From positions 2,435 through 8,225 of the forward strand of contig DQCL01000302.1 of assembly GCA_003533975.1 (NCBI GenBank): a stretch of DNA of 5,791 bases. Direction: 5' to 3'. The notes under the pieces were generated by a model, which saw only the letters and a list, made by a program, of their open reading frames with translations, searched no databases and was not told where the DNA came from. This stretch comes from Octadecabacter sp. (lineage in GTDB: Bacteria; Pseudomonadota; Alphaproteobacteria; Rhodobacterales; Rhodobacteraceae). Both the position numbers and the translations under genes were made by a program. This document shows positions 1 to 5,791 of the stretch, piece by piece; position 1 is the stretch's first letter, and every line of letters begins with the position of its first letter.

Positions 1-92
1 CCGAGCTCGGCATTTCCCTGAAATATCCCGACTACCGTGTTGGCCTTGCAGCGCTACTTGCCGCAGATAAACGGGCGCCGTTACGCGGCTAG
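1..92 (+). CDS. C-terminal fragment, probable enoyl-CoA hydratase/isomerase family protein (5' end outside window)
   Basis: A reading frame open from the left edge (first full codon at 3-5) ends at TAG 90-92 and gives the last 29 residues of a protein. The tail has a tyrosine-arginine-valine-glycine-leucine segment followed by a short helix and a K-R-A-P-L-R-G ending. This resembles the C-terminal helix of crotonase-fold enoyl-CoA hydratases/isomerases, where an F/Y-R-x-G-x-x-A-x-L pattern precedes a K-R-x-P ending. With only the tail visible and no active-site residues, the family call is tentative. It converges with dxs, with 33 bp between the two stop codons. A chance open frame is possible but less likely, because the frame is open to the edge and ends just where dxs does. 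Confidence 0.45.
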   Translation, partial: ELGISLKYPDYRVGLAALLAADKRAPLRG

Positions 93-117
93 GCGTCATC
101 AAAAAGCGGTTGCCGAA

Positions 118-143
118 ATTGGCACTCAGGCGCGCTTGCCAAT
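118..143 (-). terminator. weak hairpin around the dxs stop codon, possible operon terminator
   Basis: A perfect 7-bp inverted repeat (ATTGGCA at 118-124 and TGCCAAT at 137-143) encloses a 12-nt loop that contains the dxs stop codon. Read on the minus strand, five U residues follow (complement of 101-105), but about 12 nt after the stem. A second tiny stem (CGG/CCG, within 108-115) lies just before the U run. The long loop and the gap to the U run make this a poor intrinsic terminator. Rho-dependent termination between the converging genes is equally possible. Confidence 0.22.
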
Positions 144-2033
144 CACATCAACCCCCAGCACATCCAACACTTTCGCCTCGATGTGCTCTGCGTTCATGCC
201 CGCGACTTCATACATTTCACGCGGCCCGGCCTGGTCAATAAAGATGTCCGGCAACACCATCGAACGGAATTTCAGACCATGATCGAACACACCCTCATCC
301 GCCAATAGCTGCGCCACATGTGAGCCAAACCCACCAACAGCACCCTCTTCAACGGTGATCAGTGCTTCGTGGTCCGCCGCAAGCCCAAGGATCATGTCGC
401 GATCCAGCGGTTTAGCGAAACGTGCATCCGCCACCGTCGGCTTGATGCCTTTAGCGGCCAACGCTTCGCACGCTTTCTCAACCTCTTGAAGGCGCGTACC
501 AAACGATAAAATCGCGACGCGTGCGCCCTCACGGATCATCCGCCCTTTCCCGATCTCAAGCGGCACCGCATCATCAGGAATCTCAACGCCAACACCTTCG
601 CCACGTGGGAAACGGAACGCGATAGGACCATCATCATGCGCCACCGCCGTTGCGACCATGCGCACCAATTCAGCTTCATCCGCCGCGGCCATCACAACAA
701 ACCCCGGAAGGTTGGCAAGGAACGCCACATCAAACGACCCTGCATGCGTCGCGCCATCCGCGCCAACCAGCCCAGCGCGATCAATCGCAAAACGCACAGG
801 CAGGCGCTGGATCGCAACATCATGCACGATCTGGTCGTAGCCCCGTTGCAAGAAGGTAGAGTACAGGGTGCAAAACGGTTTCATCCCGCCGGCCGCAAGA
901 CCCGCACAAAACGTCACCGCGTGCTGTTCGGCAATGCCAACATCAAAACAGCGACTCGTAAAACGGCTCATGAATCGGTCAAGCCCCGTGCCGTCCGGCA
1001 TCGCAGCCGTCACCGCAACAATCTTGTCGTCTTTGGTCGCTTCCTTAATCAGGCTGTCCGCAAAAACGGATGTGTAAGACGGCGCATTGCTCGGCGTCTT
1101 TTTCTGCTCACCGGTAATCACATCAAACTTCGCAGTTGCGTGCCCGCGGTCTGCACGATGTTCAGCGTAACCCTTACCCTTTTTCGTGATCGCATGAATC
1201 AGGATCGGCCCCGTCGCACGTGTTTTCACAGTCCGAAGAACCGATAAAAGCTGTTCCATATCGTGACCATCAATCGGCCCGACATAAGAAAACCCAAGTT
1301 CTTCAAACAGCGTCCCGCCCACGGTCATGCCCTTAAGCATTTCCTTGGCACGACGTGCACCTTCTTGGAATGGTTCAGGCAGGAACGAAACGGCGCCCTT
1401 GGCCGCAGCCTTGAATTCTTGAAACGGATTGCCCGCATAAAGCCGCGACAAATACGAAGACATCGCACCAACCGGTGGCGCAATCGACATCTCGTTGTCG
1501 TTCAAAATCACGATCAGGCGTTTGTTCAGGTGCCCCGCGTTGTTCATCGCTTCATACGCCATGCCCGCAGACATTGATCCATCGCCAATCACTGCAATCG
1601 CATCACCACCTTCGCCTCCAAGGTCACGCGCAACGGCGAAACCCAAGGCGGCAGATATAGACGTACTGGAATGCGCCGCGCCAAAACAATCATACGGGGA
1701 CTCAGATCGTTTGGTGAAACCGGACAGCCCGTCTTTCTGGCGCAACGTTCGGATACGGTCGCGACGACCGGTCAGGATTTTATGCGGATAACACTGGTGC
1801 GAAACATCCCAAATGATCTTGTCCTTGGGCGCATCAAACACCGCGTGCAGCGCGACCGTAAGCTCAACCACACCAAGACCAGCACCCAAATGTCCGCCTG
1901 TTTCAGACACAGCCGAAATCGTCTCAGCCCGCAACTCAGACGCAAGCGTGCTTAGTTGCGTATCGCTCAGCCCATTCAGGTCGCTTGGTAGATCGATTTG
2001 ATCCAACAGGGGTGTCTTGGGTCTCTCGGCCAT
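126..2033 (-). CDS. dxs: 1-deoxy-D-xylulose-5-phosphate synthase
   Basis: The 635-residue product condenses pyruvate with glyceraldehyde 3-phosphate, using thiamine diphosphate, to make 1-deoxy-D-xylulose 5-phosphate. This is the first committed step of the MEP isoprenoid pathway and also feeds thiamine and pyridoxal synthesis; the enzyme is cytosolic. Length is normal for the family. Key residues match the E. coli enzyme with a constant offset of one: H48 in the G-G-H-L-G segment, the GDG thiamine-diphosphate/Mg motif at 150-152 with N180 in L-N-D-N, catalytic E369 in G-I-A-E-Q-H, Y391 and R397, D426 and H430, and R477. The N-terminal domain holds the GDG motif, the middle pyrimidine-binding domain holds E369, and a transketolase C-terminal domain follows from about 500. 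ATG 2031-2033 is preceded by AAGGAGA (complement of 2042-2048) at 8 nt spacing, overlapping the ispA stop. It is the last gene of the operon, 13 bp after ispA. Confidence 0.97.
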   Translation of the reverse strand: MAERPKTPLLDQIDLPSDLNGLSDTQLSTLASELRAETISAVSETGGHLGAGLGVVELTVALHAVFDAPKDKIIWDVSHQCYPHKILTGRRDRIRTLRQKDGLSGFTKRSESPYDCFGAAHSSTSISAALGFAVARDLGGEGGDAIAVIGDGSMSAGMAYEAMNNAGHLNKRLIVILNDNEMSIAPPVGAMSSYLSRLYAGNPFQEFKAAAKGAVSFLPEPFQEGARRAKEMLKGMTVGGTLFEELGFSYVGPIDGHDMEQLLSVLRTVKTRATGPILIHAITKKGKGYAEHRADRGHATAKFDVITGEQKKTPSNAPSYTSVFADSLIKEATKDDKIVAVTAAMPDGTGLDRFMSRFTSRCFDVGIAEQHAVTFCAGLAAGGMKPFCTLYSTFLQRGYDQIVHDVAIQRLPVRFAIDRAGLVGADGATHAGSFDVAFLANLPGFVVMAAADEAELVRMVATAVAHDDGPIAFRFPRGEGVGVEIPDDAVPLEIGKGRMIREGARVAILSFGTRLQEVEKACEALAAKGIKPTVADARFAKPLDRDMILGLAADHEALITVEEGAVGGFGSHVAQLLADEGVFDHGLKFRSMVLPDIFIDQAGPREMYEVAGMNAEHIEAKVLDVLGVDVIGKRA

Positions 2034-2046
2034 AACTGGCGTCTCC

Positions 2047-2925
2047 TTAGTGCGTCCGGTTCACTACAAACCGCGCCGCCTCTTTCAGCGTTTCCGCGTC
2101 GTCACCATATTTACTTAACGCATCACAAGCTGATTCCACCAACTCATCTGCGCGGCGTTTCGCCCCATCCAGCCCCAAAAGGGAAACAAACGTGGCTTTG
2201 CCAGCGTCTTCGTCCTTGCCCACAGCCTTACCAACCGTGGCTTCGTCGCCCTCGATATCCAGTATGTCATCTGCAATTTGAAATGCTTGACCAAGGGCAC
2301 GACCATAATCGCGCATCGGCCTGTCATCGGCCCCGACCATCATCGGCCCAGCACCCGCCGCCCATTCAATCAAGGCGCCTGTCTTACCAGACTGCAACCG
2401 TTCAATCTGCTGCAACCCAAACGGTTCTTTCGCGGTCTCTGCTGCGATATCCAACGCCTGTCCGCCAACCATTCCGTTCAGGCCTGCGCTATCTGCCAAA
2501 CTCGCGATCAGGGAAACTTTGTTGTCTGCCTCAATCTGCGCATGGGTAATCATCTGAAACGCCAAGGCCTGCAACGCATCCCCCGCCAACACAGCCGTTG
2601 CCTCATCCCACTTGCGATGAACCGTTGGTTGCCCGCGCCGTAAGTCATCATCGTCCATGCACGGCAGGTCATCATGAACCAACGAATAAGCATGAATACA
2701 TTCAATCGCTGCAGCCACTGGCTTTGCACGTTCTTCGTTCACGCCATGCAGCGCGGCACCCTGCAACACCAAAAATCCGCGCAAAGTCTTCCCCCCGCGC
2801 ACCGCATGCAACATCGCGTCTGCGATTGGCGTATCCGCAAACTGCGCCTTCATGCGCACACCCGTTTCGATCTCTGCAAACGCGACATCGCCAGCCCGCG
2901 CCAATGCCGCCTTAAACTCAGCCAT
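2047..2925 (-). CDS. ispA: farnesyl diphosphate synthase (short-chain polyprenyl synthase)
   Basis: The 292-residue product joins dimethylallyl and isopentenyl diphosphate into geranyl and then farnesyl diphosphate, supplying quinone, carotenoid and undecaprenyl synthesis. Both aspartate-rich motifs are intact: the first (D-D-L-P-C-M-D, about residues 85-91) sits in a block nearly identical to E. coli IspA, and the second is D-D-I-L-D at 219-223. A G-G-K-T-L-R substrate-binding segment lies near 45-49, K-T-G near 181-183 and G-G-Q-A-L-D near 154-159. A tyrosine five residues before the first motif and the two-residue insertion inside that motif fit a C15 product of the bacterial type; a C20 product cannot be excluded. 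I chose ATG 2923-2925, which aligns with family N-termini and overlaps the xseB stop by 8 bp. An in-frame ATG at 2959-2961 would add 12 residues but has no good Shine-Dalgarno. Confidence 0.95.
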   Translation of the reverse strand: MAEFKAALARAGDVAFAEIETGVRMKAQFADTPIADAMLHAVRGGKTLRGFLVLQGAALHGVNEERAKPVAAAIECIHAYSLVHDDLPCMDDDDLRRGQPTVHRKWDEATAVLAGDALQALAFQMITHAQIEADNKVSLIASLADSAGLNGMVGGQALDIAAETAKEPFGLQQIERLQSGKTGALIEWAAGAGPMMVGADDRPMRDYGRALGQAFQIADDILDIEGDEATVGKAVGKDEDAGKATFVSLLGLDGAKRRADELVESACDALSKYGDDAETLKEAARFVVNRTH

Positions 2926-3154
2926 CCAAAGGTGCCGTACCTGTTGGTTTCCCTTCGCCATCCAGTGTCAGCTTGGCGACTTTTTCTTCAGCGTCCTTCA
3001 GCTTGCCTTCGCACAGCGTTTTCAACAACGCGCCGCGTTCATACAATGCAATCGACTCGTCCAACGGAACTTCGCCCCGCTCCAGCTTACCGACGACCTG
3101 CTCTAATTCGCGCAGCGCATCTTCAAAGCTCATGTCTTGTACATCTGCACTCAT
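2918..3154 (-). CDS. xseB: exodeoxyribonuclease VII small subunit
   Basis: The 78-residue acidic, helical protein is the small subunit of exonuclease VII. With XseA it degrades single-stranded DNA from both ends into oligonucleotides, in mismatch repair and DNA damage processing. The family signature is clear: F-E-D-A-L-R-E-L-E (about 10-18), a G-K-L-E-R-G-E-x-P-L-D-E block (about 22-33), Y-E-R-G (38-41) and C-E-x-K-L-x-x-A-E (48-56). Length matches the usual 80 or so. Its ATG overlaps the stop of the upstream deacetylase gene by 4 bp (ATGA), and a Shine-Dalgarno AAAGGAA (complement of 3163-3169) lies 8 nt upstream, favouring this start over the internal Met8. Its stop overlaps the ispA start by 8 bp. 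The large subunit gene is not in the window. xseB next to ispA and dxs is a widespread bacterial arrangement, so its position here is not evidence of isoprenoid function. Confidence 0.95.
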   Translation of the reverse strand: MSADVQDMSFEDALRELEQVVGKLERGEVPLDESIALYERGALLKTLCEGKLKDAEEKVAKLTLDGEGKPTGTAPLDG

Positions 3155-4074
3155 CGCGCCCGTTCCTTTAATACATCTACGTGTGCGCGTGCCGAACGGC
3201 CCAGCGCCTCAAGATCATAACCACCCTCAAGCGCGGATACCACACGACCCTGGCAATGCTTATCCGCCAAATCGCAAATTTTGCGTGTAACCCACGCGAA
3301 ATCTTCTTCATGCAACTCCATACCCGCTAATGGATCATCAGCATGTGCATCAAATCCAGCCGAAATCAGCAGAAGTTCAGGCTCAAACGCATCCACGACC
3401 GGAAAAATATCTGCGTCCCACGCGGCCCTAAACGCCGAAGAACCGCACCCATCAGGCAACGGCACATTCACGACATTGCCGACACCGGTTTCATGCGCGG
3501 CCCCCGTTCCGGGATACAACGGCATCTGGTGAGACGAGCAAAACAATATCCGCGCATCTTCTTCGACCAAATCCTGTGTGCCATTGCCGTGATGCACATC
3601 AAAATCCAAAATCGCGACACGCTTTAACCCGTGAAAGTCCAAGGCATGTTTGGCTGCAACTGCAACAGACCCGAAAAAGCAAAACCCCATCGCTGTCTCG
3701 CGTTCCGCATGGTGTCCCGGTGGGCGCACGGCGGCAAATGCATTGCCAACCTCACCTGACATCACCAGATCAACCGCCTTAACGACACCCCCAGCCGCAC
3801 GATACGCAGCTTCCAACGTGCCGACAGACATATGCGTATCCGCATCCAGCGATCGCCATCCCTCTGATGGCGCCGCGGACTTAATCGTATCAATGTGGCC
3901 CTTGGGGTGCGCGCGCAACAAATCATCATCTGCCGCCATTGGCGCAGCAACCTGCACCAAATCCAATCCGTCCATCGCGCCCAACACTGCGTCCAGCCGT
4001 GCCACCTGCTCTGGATGGCCTTGTGGCGTCACATGGTCGTAACACGCCTTATGCGTAATCAATGCAGTCGCCAT
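3151..4074 (-). CDS. histone deacetylase-like (class II HDAC / acetylpolyamine amidohydrolase) family protein
   Basis: The 307-residue protein has the arginase-deacetylase fold of zinc-dependent deacetylases, which remove acetyl or acyl groups from amines such as acetyl-lysine or acetylpolyamines. All expected active-site elements are visible: H-P-E-Q-x-x-R-L at 20-27, R-P-P-G-H-H at 117-122 with the paired catalytic histidines, L-D-F-D-V-H-H-G-N-G-T at 156-166 carrying zinc ligands D159 and H161, S-A-G-F-D-A-H at 238-244 carrying zinc ligand D242, and the E-G-G-Y loop at 283-286 with the transition-state tyrosine. It should therefore be catalytically competent; the substrate cannot be read from sequence. 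No signal peptide is seen, so it is presumably cytosolic. It begins 17 bp after the petR-like gene, with GGAG (complement of 4083-4086) 8 nt before ATG and a second AAGGAG farther back. It overlaps xseB by 4 bp, so translational coupling is likely. Confidence 0.92.
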   Translation of the reverse strand: MATALITHKACYDHVTPQGHPEQVARLDAVLGAMDGLDLVQVAAPMAADDDLLRAHPKGHIDTIKSAAPSEGWRSLDADTHMSVGTLEAAYRAAGGVVKAVDLVMSGEVGNAFAAVRPPGHHAERETAMGFCFFGSVAVAAKHALDFHGLKRVAILDFDVHHGNGTQDLVEEDARILFCSSHQMPLYPGTGAAHETGVGNVVNVPLPDGCGSSAFRAAWDADIFPVVDAFEPELLLISAGFDAHADDPLAGMELHEEDFAWVTRKICDLADKHCQGRVVSALEGGYDLEALGRSARAHVDVLKERAR

Positions 4075-4091
4075 ACTATTCGCTCCGCTCC

Positions 4092-4793
4092 TTAATCAGG
4101 TGCGAGCATATATCCCGCTCCACGCACCGTCTGCAAATAGCGTGGCTGTTTGGGGTCTGCTTCCAGCTTGCGACGCAACCGTGTGATCTGAACGTCCACC
4201 GCGCGTTCTTGCGCTTGACCGCCAGACCGCCCCAGCTTGTCGACCAGCTCTTCACGGCTAATCGGCTCTCCGGTGGTAGCAGCAAAAATTTTCATAAGCT
4301 GGACTTCAGTCGCCGTCAGGCGCACCAAATCCTCGCCGCGCCACATTTCACCGCGTTCCATTTCATAACGAAGCGGCCCCAAATGCAGAACTTTCGGCAA
4401 AACGGTTTCCGCTTCACTGGGCGGCACACGCCGCAAAATCGAATTGATCCGCAACAACAGTTCTTTGGGTTCAAACGGCTTGGCCAGATAGTCATCCGCC
4501 CCTGCCTCAAGCCCTGCAATACGATCGCCGGTCTCGGCCTTCGCTGTCAGCAGTAAAATCGGCGTTTCGCGATCCTTGCGTAGATCCGCACACAGCGTCA
4601 CGCCATCTTCGCCGGGCATCATCACATCAAGCACGATCATATCGAAATCGAGCCCCGATAGAATCCGTCGCGCATGTGCTGCATCCCGCGCCGAGGTCAC
4701 AAGGAATCCGCTGCGCACAAGGAACTTTTGTAGCAACACGCGAATGCGCTCGTCATCATCTACGATCAGTAGATGTGGCTGGTCACTGTGCAT
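4092..4793 (-). CDS. petR: OmpR/PhoB-type response regulator, PetR-like
   Basis: The 233-residue two-domain DNA-binding regulator has an N-terminal receiver domain (about 7-120) with the acidic pocket D12-D13-D14, phospho-acceptor D56 in L-D-V-M-M-P, T83 and K105 in the A-K-P-F motif. A C-terminal winged helix (about 137-232) follows, with a recognition helix around R197-L210 and the V-R-G-A-G-Y wing near 223-228. All receiver residues needed for phosphorylation are present, but no histidine kinase gene is in the window, so the partner is unknown. The PetR name rests on the adjacent MarR-type gene and on overall resemblance. In Rhodobacter capsulatus PetR is needed for respiratory and photosynthetic growth and acts through cytochrome bc1. 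Its ATG is 5 bp after the petP-like stop, with a Shine-Dalgarno AAAGGGA (complement of 4802-4808) at 8 nt spacing lying within the end of that gene. OmpR-family membership is certain; the symbol is less so. Confidence 0.9.
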   Translation of the reverse strand: MHSDQPHLLIVDDDERIRVLLQKFLVRSGFLVTSARDAAHARRILSGLDFDMIVLDVMMPGEDGVTLCADLRKDRETPILLLTAKAETGDRIAGLEAGADDYLAKPFEPKELLLRINSILRRVPPSEAETVLPKVLHLGPLRYEMERGEMWRGEDLVRLTATEVQLMKIFAATTGEPISREELVDKLGRSGGQAQERAVDVQITRLRRKLEADPKQPRYLQTVRGAGYMLAPD

Positions 4794-4798
4794 CGCGG

Positions 4799-5302
4799 TT
4801 ATCCCTTTAACTCTTTGAGCGCATCATACCGTTTACGCATTTCACCATCCATCATTGCTTCCAGCACCTGCCGGAACCCTGTCACCGCTTCCGGCCCCGC
4901 GGCACGATACGCCGTTCTCATCCGGTCCCGCTGCGCATCTGACAACCGGCGCTCTAGATCCTCGCCAGCCTCCGTCAGATACAAGTGCCGTTCCCGCTTG
5001 TCGCGCCTACCGACTTCATTGCGCACCAAACCATCCTCAACCAATGCACGCAACACACGGTTAAGCGACTGCTTTGTAACGCCAAGTATCGCAAGAAGGT
5101 TGTTAACGGTCGTTCCTGGGCTGCGATGAATAAAATGCACAGCACGGTGGTGTGCCCGCCCATACGCCATACCTGCAAGAATACGATCAGGATCCGCAGT
5201 GAAACCACGATACGCGAAAAACATCGCCTCAATCCCCTTGCGCAGTTGCTCATCCGTTAGGAACAACAATGCGTTACCGCTGTCTCTGCCGCTGCCTTCC
5301 AT
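4799..5302 (-). CDS. petP: MarR-family transcriptional regulator, PetP-like
   Basis: The 167-residue winged-helix protein has the MarR layout: N-terminal dimerisation helices (about 15-60), a helix-turn-helix at about 65-93 (T-V-N-N-L-L-A-I-L-G-V-T-K-Q-S-L followed by V-L-R-A-L-V-E-D-G-L-V), a basic wing with R-R-D-K-R-E-R at 99-105 followed by the typical L-T-E-A-G-E end at 109-114, and a C-terminal helix. MarR proteins bind palindromic operators as dimers and often regulate their own operon. I chose ATG 5300-5302 because a strong Shine-Dalgarno AAGGAG (complement of 5309-5314) lies 6 nt upstream. The GTG at 5315-5317, which would add five residues, sits directly before that Shine-Dalgarno and would translate through it. 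It is the first gene of the minus-strand operon. The PetP name is by analogy with the petP-petR pair of Rhodobacter capsulatus. Confidence 0.88.
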   Translation of the reverse strand: MEGSGRDSGNALLFLTDEQLRKGIEAMFFAYRGFTADPDRILAGMAYGRAHHRAVHFIHRSPGTTVNNLLAILGVTKQSLNRVLRALVEDGLVRNEVGRRDKRERHLYLTEAGEDLERRLSDAQRDRMRTAYRAAGPEAVTGFRQVLEAMMDGEMRKRYDALKELKG

Positions 5303-5308
5303 TGTTCG

Positions 5309-5314
5309 CTCCTT
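5309..5314 (-). promoter_or_regulatory. Shine-Dalgarno AAGGAG that fixes the petP start
   Basis: On the minus strand AAGGAG lies 6 nt before ATG 5300-5302. Its position rules against the GTG at 5315-5317 as the main start, since that GTG abuts the 5' side of the ribosome site and has no comparable site of its own. Confidence 0.75.
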
Positions 5315-5327
5315 CACATTTCGCCTA

Positions 5328-5356
5328 ATAATACGTCAGCTTTGTTGACATTCCAA
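5328..5356 (-). promoter_or_regulatory. candidate sigma-70-type promoter of the petP-to-dxs operon
   Basis: On the minus strand TTGGAA (complement of 5351-5356, 4 of 6 to TTGACA) is followed after exactly 17 nt by TATTAT (complement of 5328-5333, 5 of 6 to TATAAT). Transcription would start near 5321, giving a leader of about 18 nt that holds the petP Shine-Dalgarno. No other promoter was recognised in the nearly gapless gene series that follows, so this may drive all six genes. Confidence 0.5.
5335..5349. promoter_or_regulatory. imperfect palindrome inside overlapping promoters, candidate operator
   Basis: GTCAGC-TTT-GTTGAC (5335-5349) is an inverted repeat with five of six pairs complementary (one G-T mismatch) around a 3-nt centre. 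It lies in the spacer of the candidate petP promoter and covers most of the -35 box of the candidate ilvE promoter. A MarR-type dimer bound here could block both. No binding evidence can be read from the sequence, and arms this short can occur by chance. Confidence 0.28.
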
Positions 5357-5373
5357 GCAGTGATAGGTATCGA
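5345..5373 (+). promoter_or_regulatory. candidate sigma-70-type promoter of ilvE
   Basis: A perfect TTGACA at 5345-5350 is followed after 17 nt by TATCGA at 5368-5373 (only 3 of 6 to TATAAT, but the first three positions are conserved). Start would be near 5380, giving a leader of about 70 nt. A weaker alternative -10 (TAATAT, 5420-5425) with no good -35 would start transcription immediately before the ilvE ribosome site. Confidence 0.42.
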
Positions 5374-5383
5374 ATCGTAGGTT

Positions 5384-5422
5384 ATGCGCAACAAAATGTC
5401 CACTTCGGACCTATTTGCGTAA
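5384..5422 (+). other. 12-codon upstream reading frame coinciding with a leader hairpin
   Basis: ATG 5384-5386 opens a frame that ends at TAA 5420-5422 and would encode M-R-N-K-M-S-T-S-D-L-F-A. The same bases form a two-part hairpin: an outer stem 5385-5391 with 5415-5421 (seven pairs including one G-U) and an inner stem GTCC 5398-5401 with GGAC 5407-5410 around a 5-nt loop. No proper Shine-Dalgarno precedes the ATG; if transcription starts near 5380 it would be almost leaderless. The peptide has only one leucine codon (CTA) and no isoleucine or valine, and no U run follows, so a classical attenuator is not supported. Confidence 0.25.
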
Positions 5423-5437
5423 TATTTGCAAAACTAG

Positions 5438-5443
5438 AGGAGG
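5438..5443 (+). promoter_or_regulatory. Shine-Dalgarno of ilvE
   Basis: A full AGGAGG lies 7 nt before ATG 5451-5453, the strongest ribosome site in the window, and confirms the start of the aminotransferase. Confidence 0.85.
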
Positions 5444-5450
5444 CTTACAC

Positions 5451-5791
5451 ATGACTGGTTCATACGACGATCGCGACGGAAAAATCTGGATGGACGGCAA
5501 GCTTGTCGAATGGCGCGACGCAAACGTGCACATTCTCACCCATGCCTTGCACTACGCTTCTTCAGTCTTTGAGGGCGAACGCTGCTACGATGGGAAAATC
5601 TTCAAGTCGCGCGAACATTCTGAGCGCTTGATCAAATCAGGCCAGCTGATCGACTTTGAAATCCCCTACACAGTGGATGAAATCGAAGCCGCCAAACACG
5701 CCGCCCTCGAGGCAAACGGCCTGACAGATGCCTACGTTCGTCCCGTCGCATGGCGCGGGTCCGGCGAAGACATGGGTGTCGCAGCTGCACG
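5451..5791 (+). CDS. ilvE: branched-chain amino acid aminotransferase (3' end outside window)
   Basis: The first 113 residues of a class IV PLP-dependent aminotransferase, which transfers the amino group between glutamate and the 2-oxo acids of leucine, isoleucine and valine as the last step of their synthesis. The family pattern is clear: W-M-D-G-K near 13-17, the H-A-L-H-Y-A-S-S-V-F-E-G-E-R-C-Y block at 31-46, R-E-H-S-E-R-L at 54-60 with the arginine that binds the PLP phosphate in this family (probably R59), and A-Y-V-R-P-V at 94-99. The catalytic lysine lies beyond the right edge, so activity cannot be confirmed; the family is usually around 290-310 residues. ATG 5451 is fixed by AGGAGG 7 nt upstream. 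It is transcribed divergently from petP across a 148-bp region. A D-amino-acid or 4-amino-4-deoxychorismate activity is less likely given the F-E-G-E-R-C-Y motif. Confidence 0.93.
   Translation, partial: MTGSYDDRDGKIWMDGKLVEWRDANVHILTHALHYASSVFEGERCYDGKIFKSREHSERLIKSGQLIDFEIPYTVDEIEAAKHAALEANGLTDAYVRPVAWRGSGEDMGVAAA

Noticed and set aside
37..282. Plus-strand frame of 81 codons spanning the crotonase tail and the dxs end
   Set aside because: It uses a different frame from the likely real tail at 1-92 and runs into antisense of dxs. No motif and no ribosome site were seen.
636..1247. Plus-strand open frame of 203 codons opposite dxs
   Set aside because: It lies wholly within the well-supported dxs gene on the other strand. 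Its product is rich in arginine and histidine with no recognisable domain, as expected of an antisense shadow.
1998..2549. Plus-strand open frame of 183 codons opposite ispA and the dxs start
   Set aside because: It is antisense to two conserved genes, rich in proline, serine and arginine, and has no family motifs, so it is a shadow frame.
2674..3171. Plus-strand open frame of 165 codons opposite ispA and xseB
   Set aside because: It crosses three confirmed minus-strand genes and its composition is that of a reverse-complement shadow.
4062..4556. Plus-strand open frame of 164 codons opposite the petR-like gene
   Set aside because: It is antisense to a response regulator with all conserved residues and shows no domain of its own.
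5303..5317. GTG at 5315-5317 as the petP start
   Set aside because: The strong AAGGAG lies directly after it and 6 nt before ATG 5300-5302, so the ATG is the better start.
5425..5432. Perfect 8-bp palindrome TTTGCAAA just before the ilvE ribosome site
   Set aside because: Too short and AT-rich to claim as an operator; palindromes of this size are common by chance.
5374..5450. Classical branched-chain attenuator or riboswitch in the ilvE leader
   Set aside because: The short upstream peptide has a single leucine codon and no isoleucine or valine, no U run follows the hairpin, and the leader of about 70 nt is too short for known large riboswitch classes.

Overview
The window looks like ordinary core chromosome of an alphaproteobacterium, most likely the Roseobacter group or another Rhodobacteraceae lineage. 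Three things point there: adjacent petP- and petR-like regulators, the wording of the Dxs motifs (for example a V-S-H-Q-C-Y-P-H-K stretch), and the tight xseB-ispA-dxs order. Genus cannot be fixed from the sequence alone. There are no mobile elements, CRISPR repeats, tRNA or rRNA genes, and the genes are packed almost without gaps.

Layout from left to right: (1) positions 1-92 hold the last 29 codons of a plus-strand gene, probably a crotonase (enoyl-CoA hydratase/isomerase) family member. (2) From 5302 down to 126 on the minus strand runs an apparent six-gene operon in the order petP-like MarR regulator, petR-like response regulator, HDAC-like deacetylase, xseB, ispA, dxs. Junctions are +5, +17, -4, -8 and +13 bp, and most starts have a recognisable Shine-Dalgarno sequence. 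(3) A 148-bp divergent intergenic region (5303-5450) holds candidate promoters for both directions. (4) From 5451 a plus-strand branched-chain aminotransferase gene (ilvE-like) begins and runs off the right edge.

How the genes may work together: dxs makes 1-deoxy-D-xylulose 5-phosphate, the entry point of the non-mevalonate isoprenoid pathway, and ispA makes farnesyl diphosphate for quinones, carotenoids and cell-wall lipid carriers. In Rhodobacter capsulatus petP and petR lie by the cytochrome bc1 genes, and petR is needed for respiratory and photosynthetic growth. Here the two regulators appear to head the isoprenoid operon, so respiratory control and supply of quinone precursors may be transcriptionally linked. 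That link is inference. xseB (DNA repair) and the deacetylase have no obvious pathway connection and may just be passengers.

The most interesting part is the intergenic region. Two candidate sigma-70-type promoters are arranged so that their -35 boxes abut and the elements overlap. An imperfect palindrome lies inside the overlap, and a 12-codon upstream reading frame coincides almost exactly with a two-part hairpin in the ilvE leader. I see no convincing undescribed system beyond these small-scale regulatory signals.
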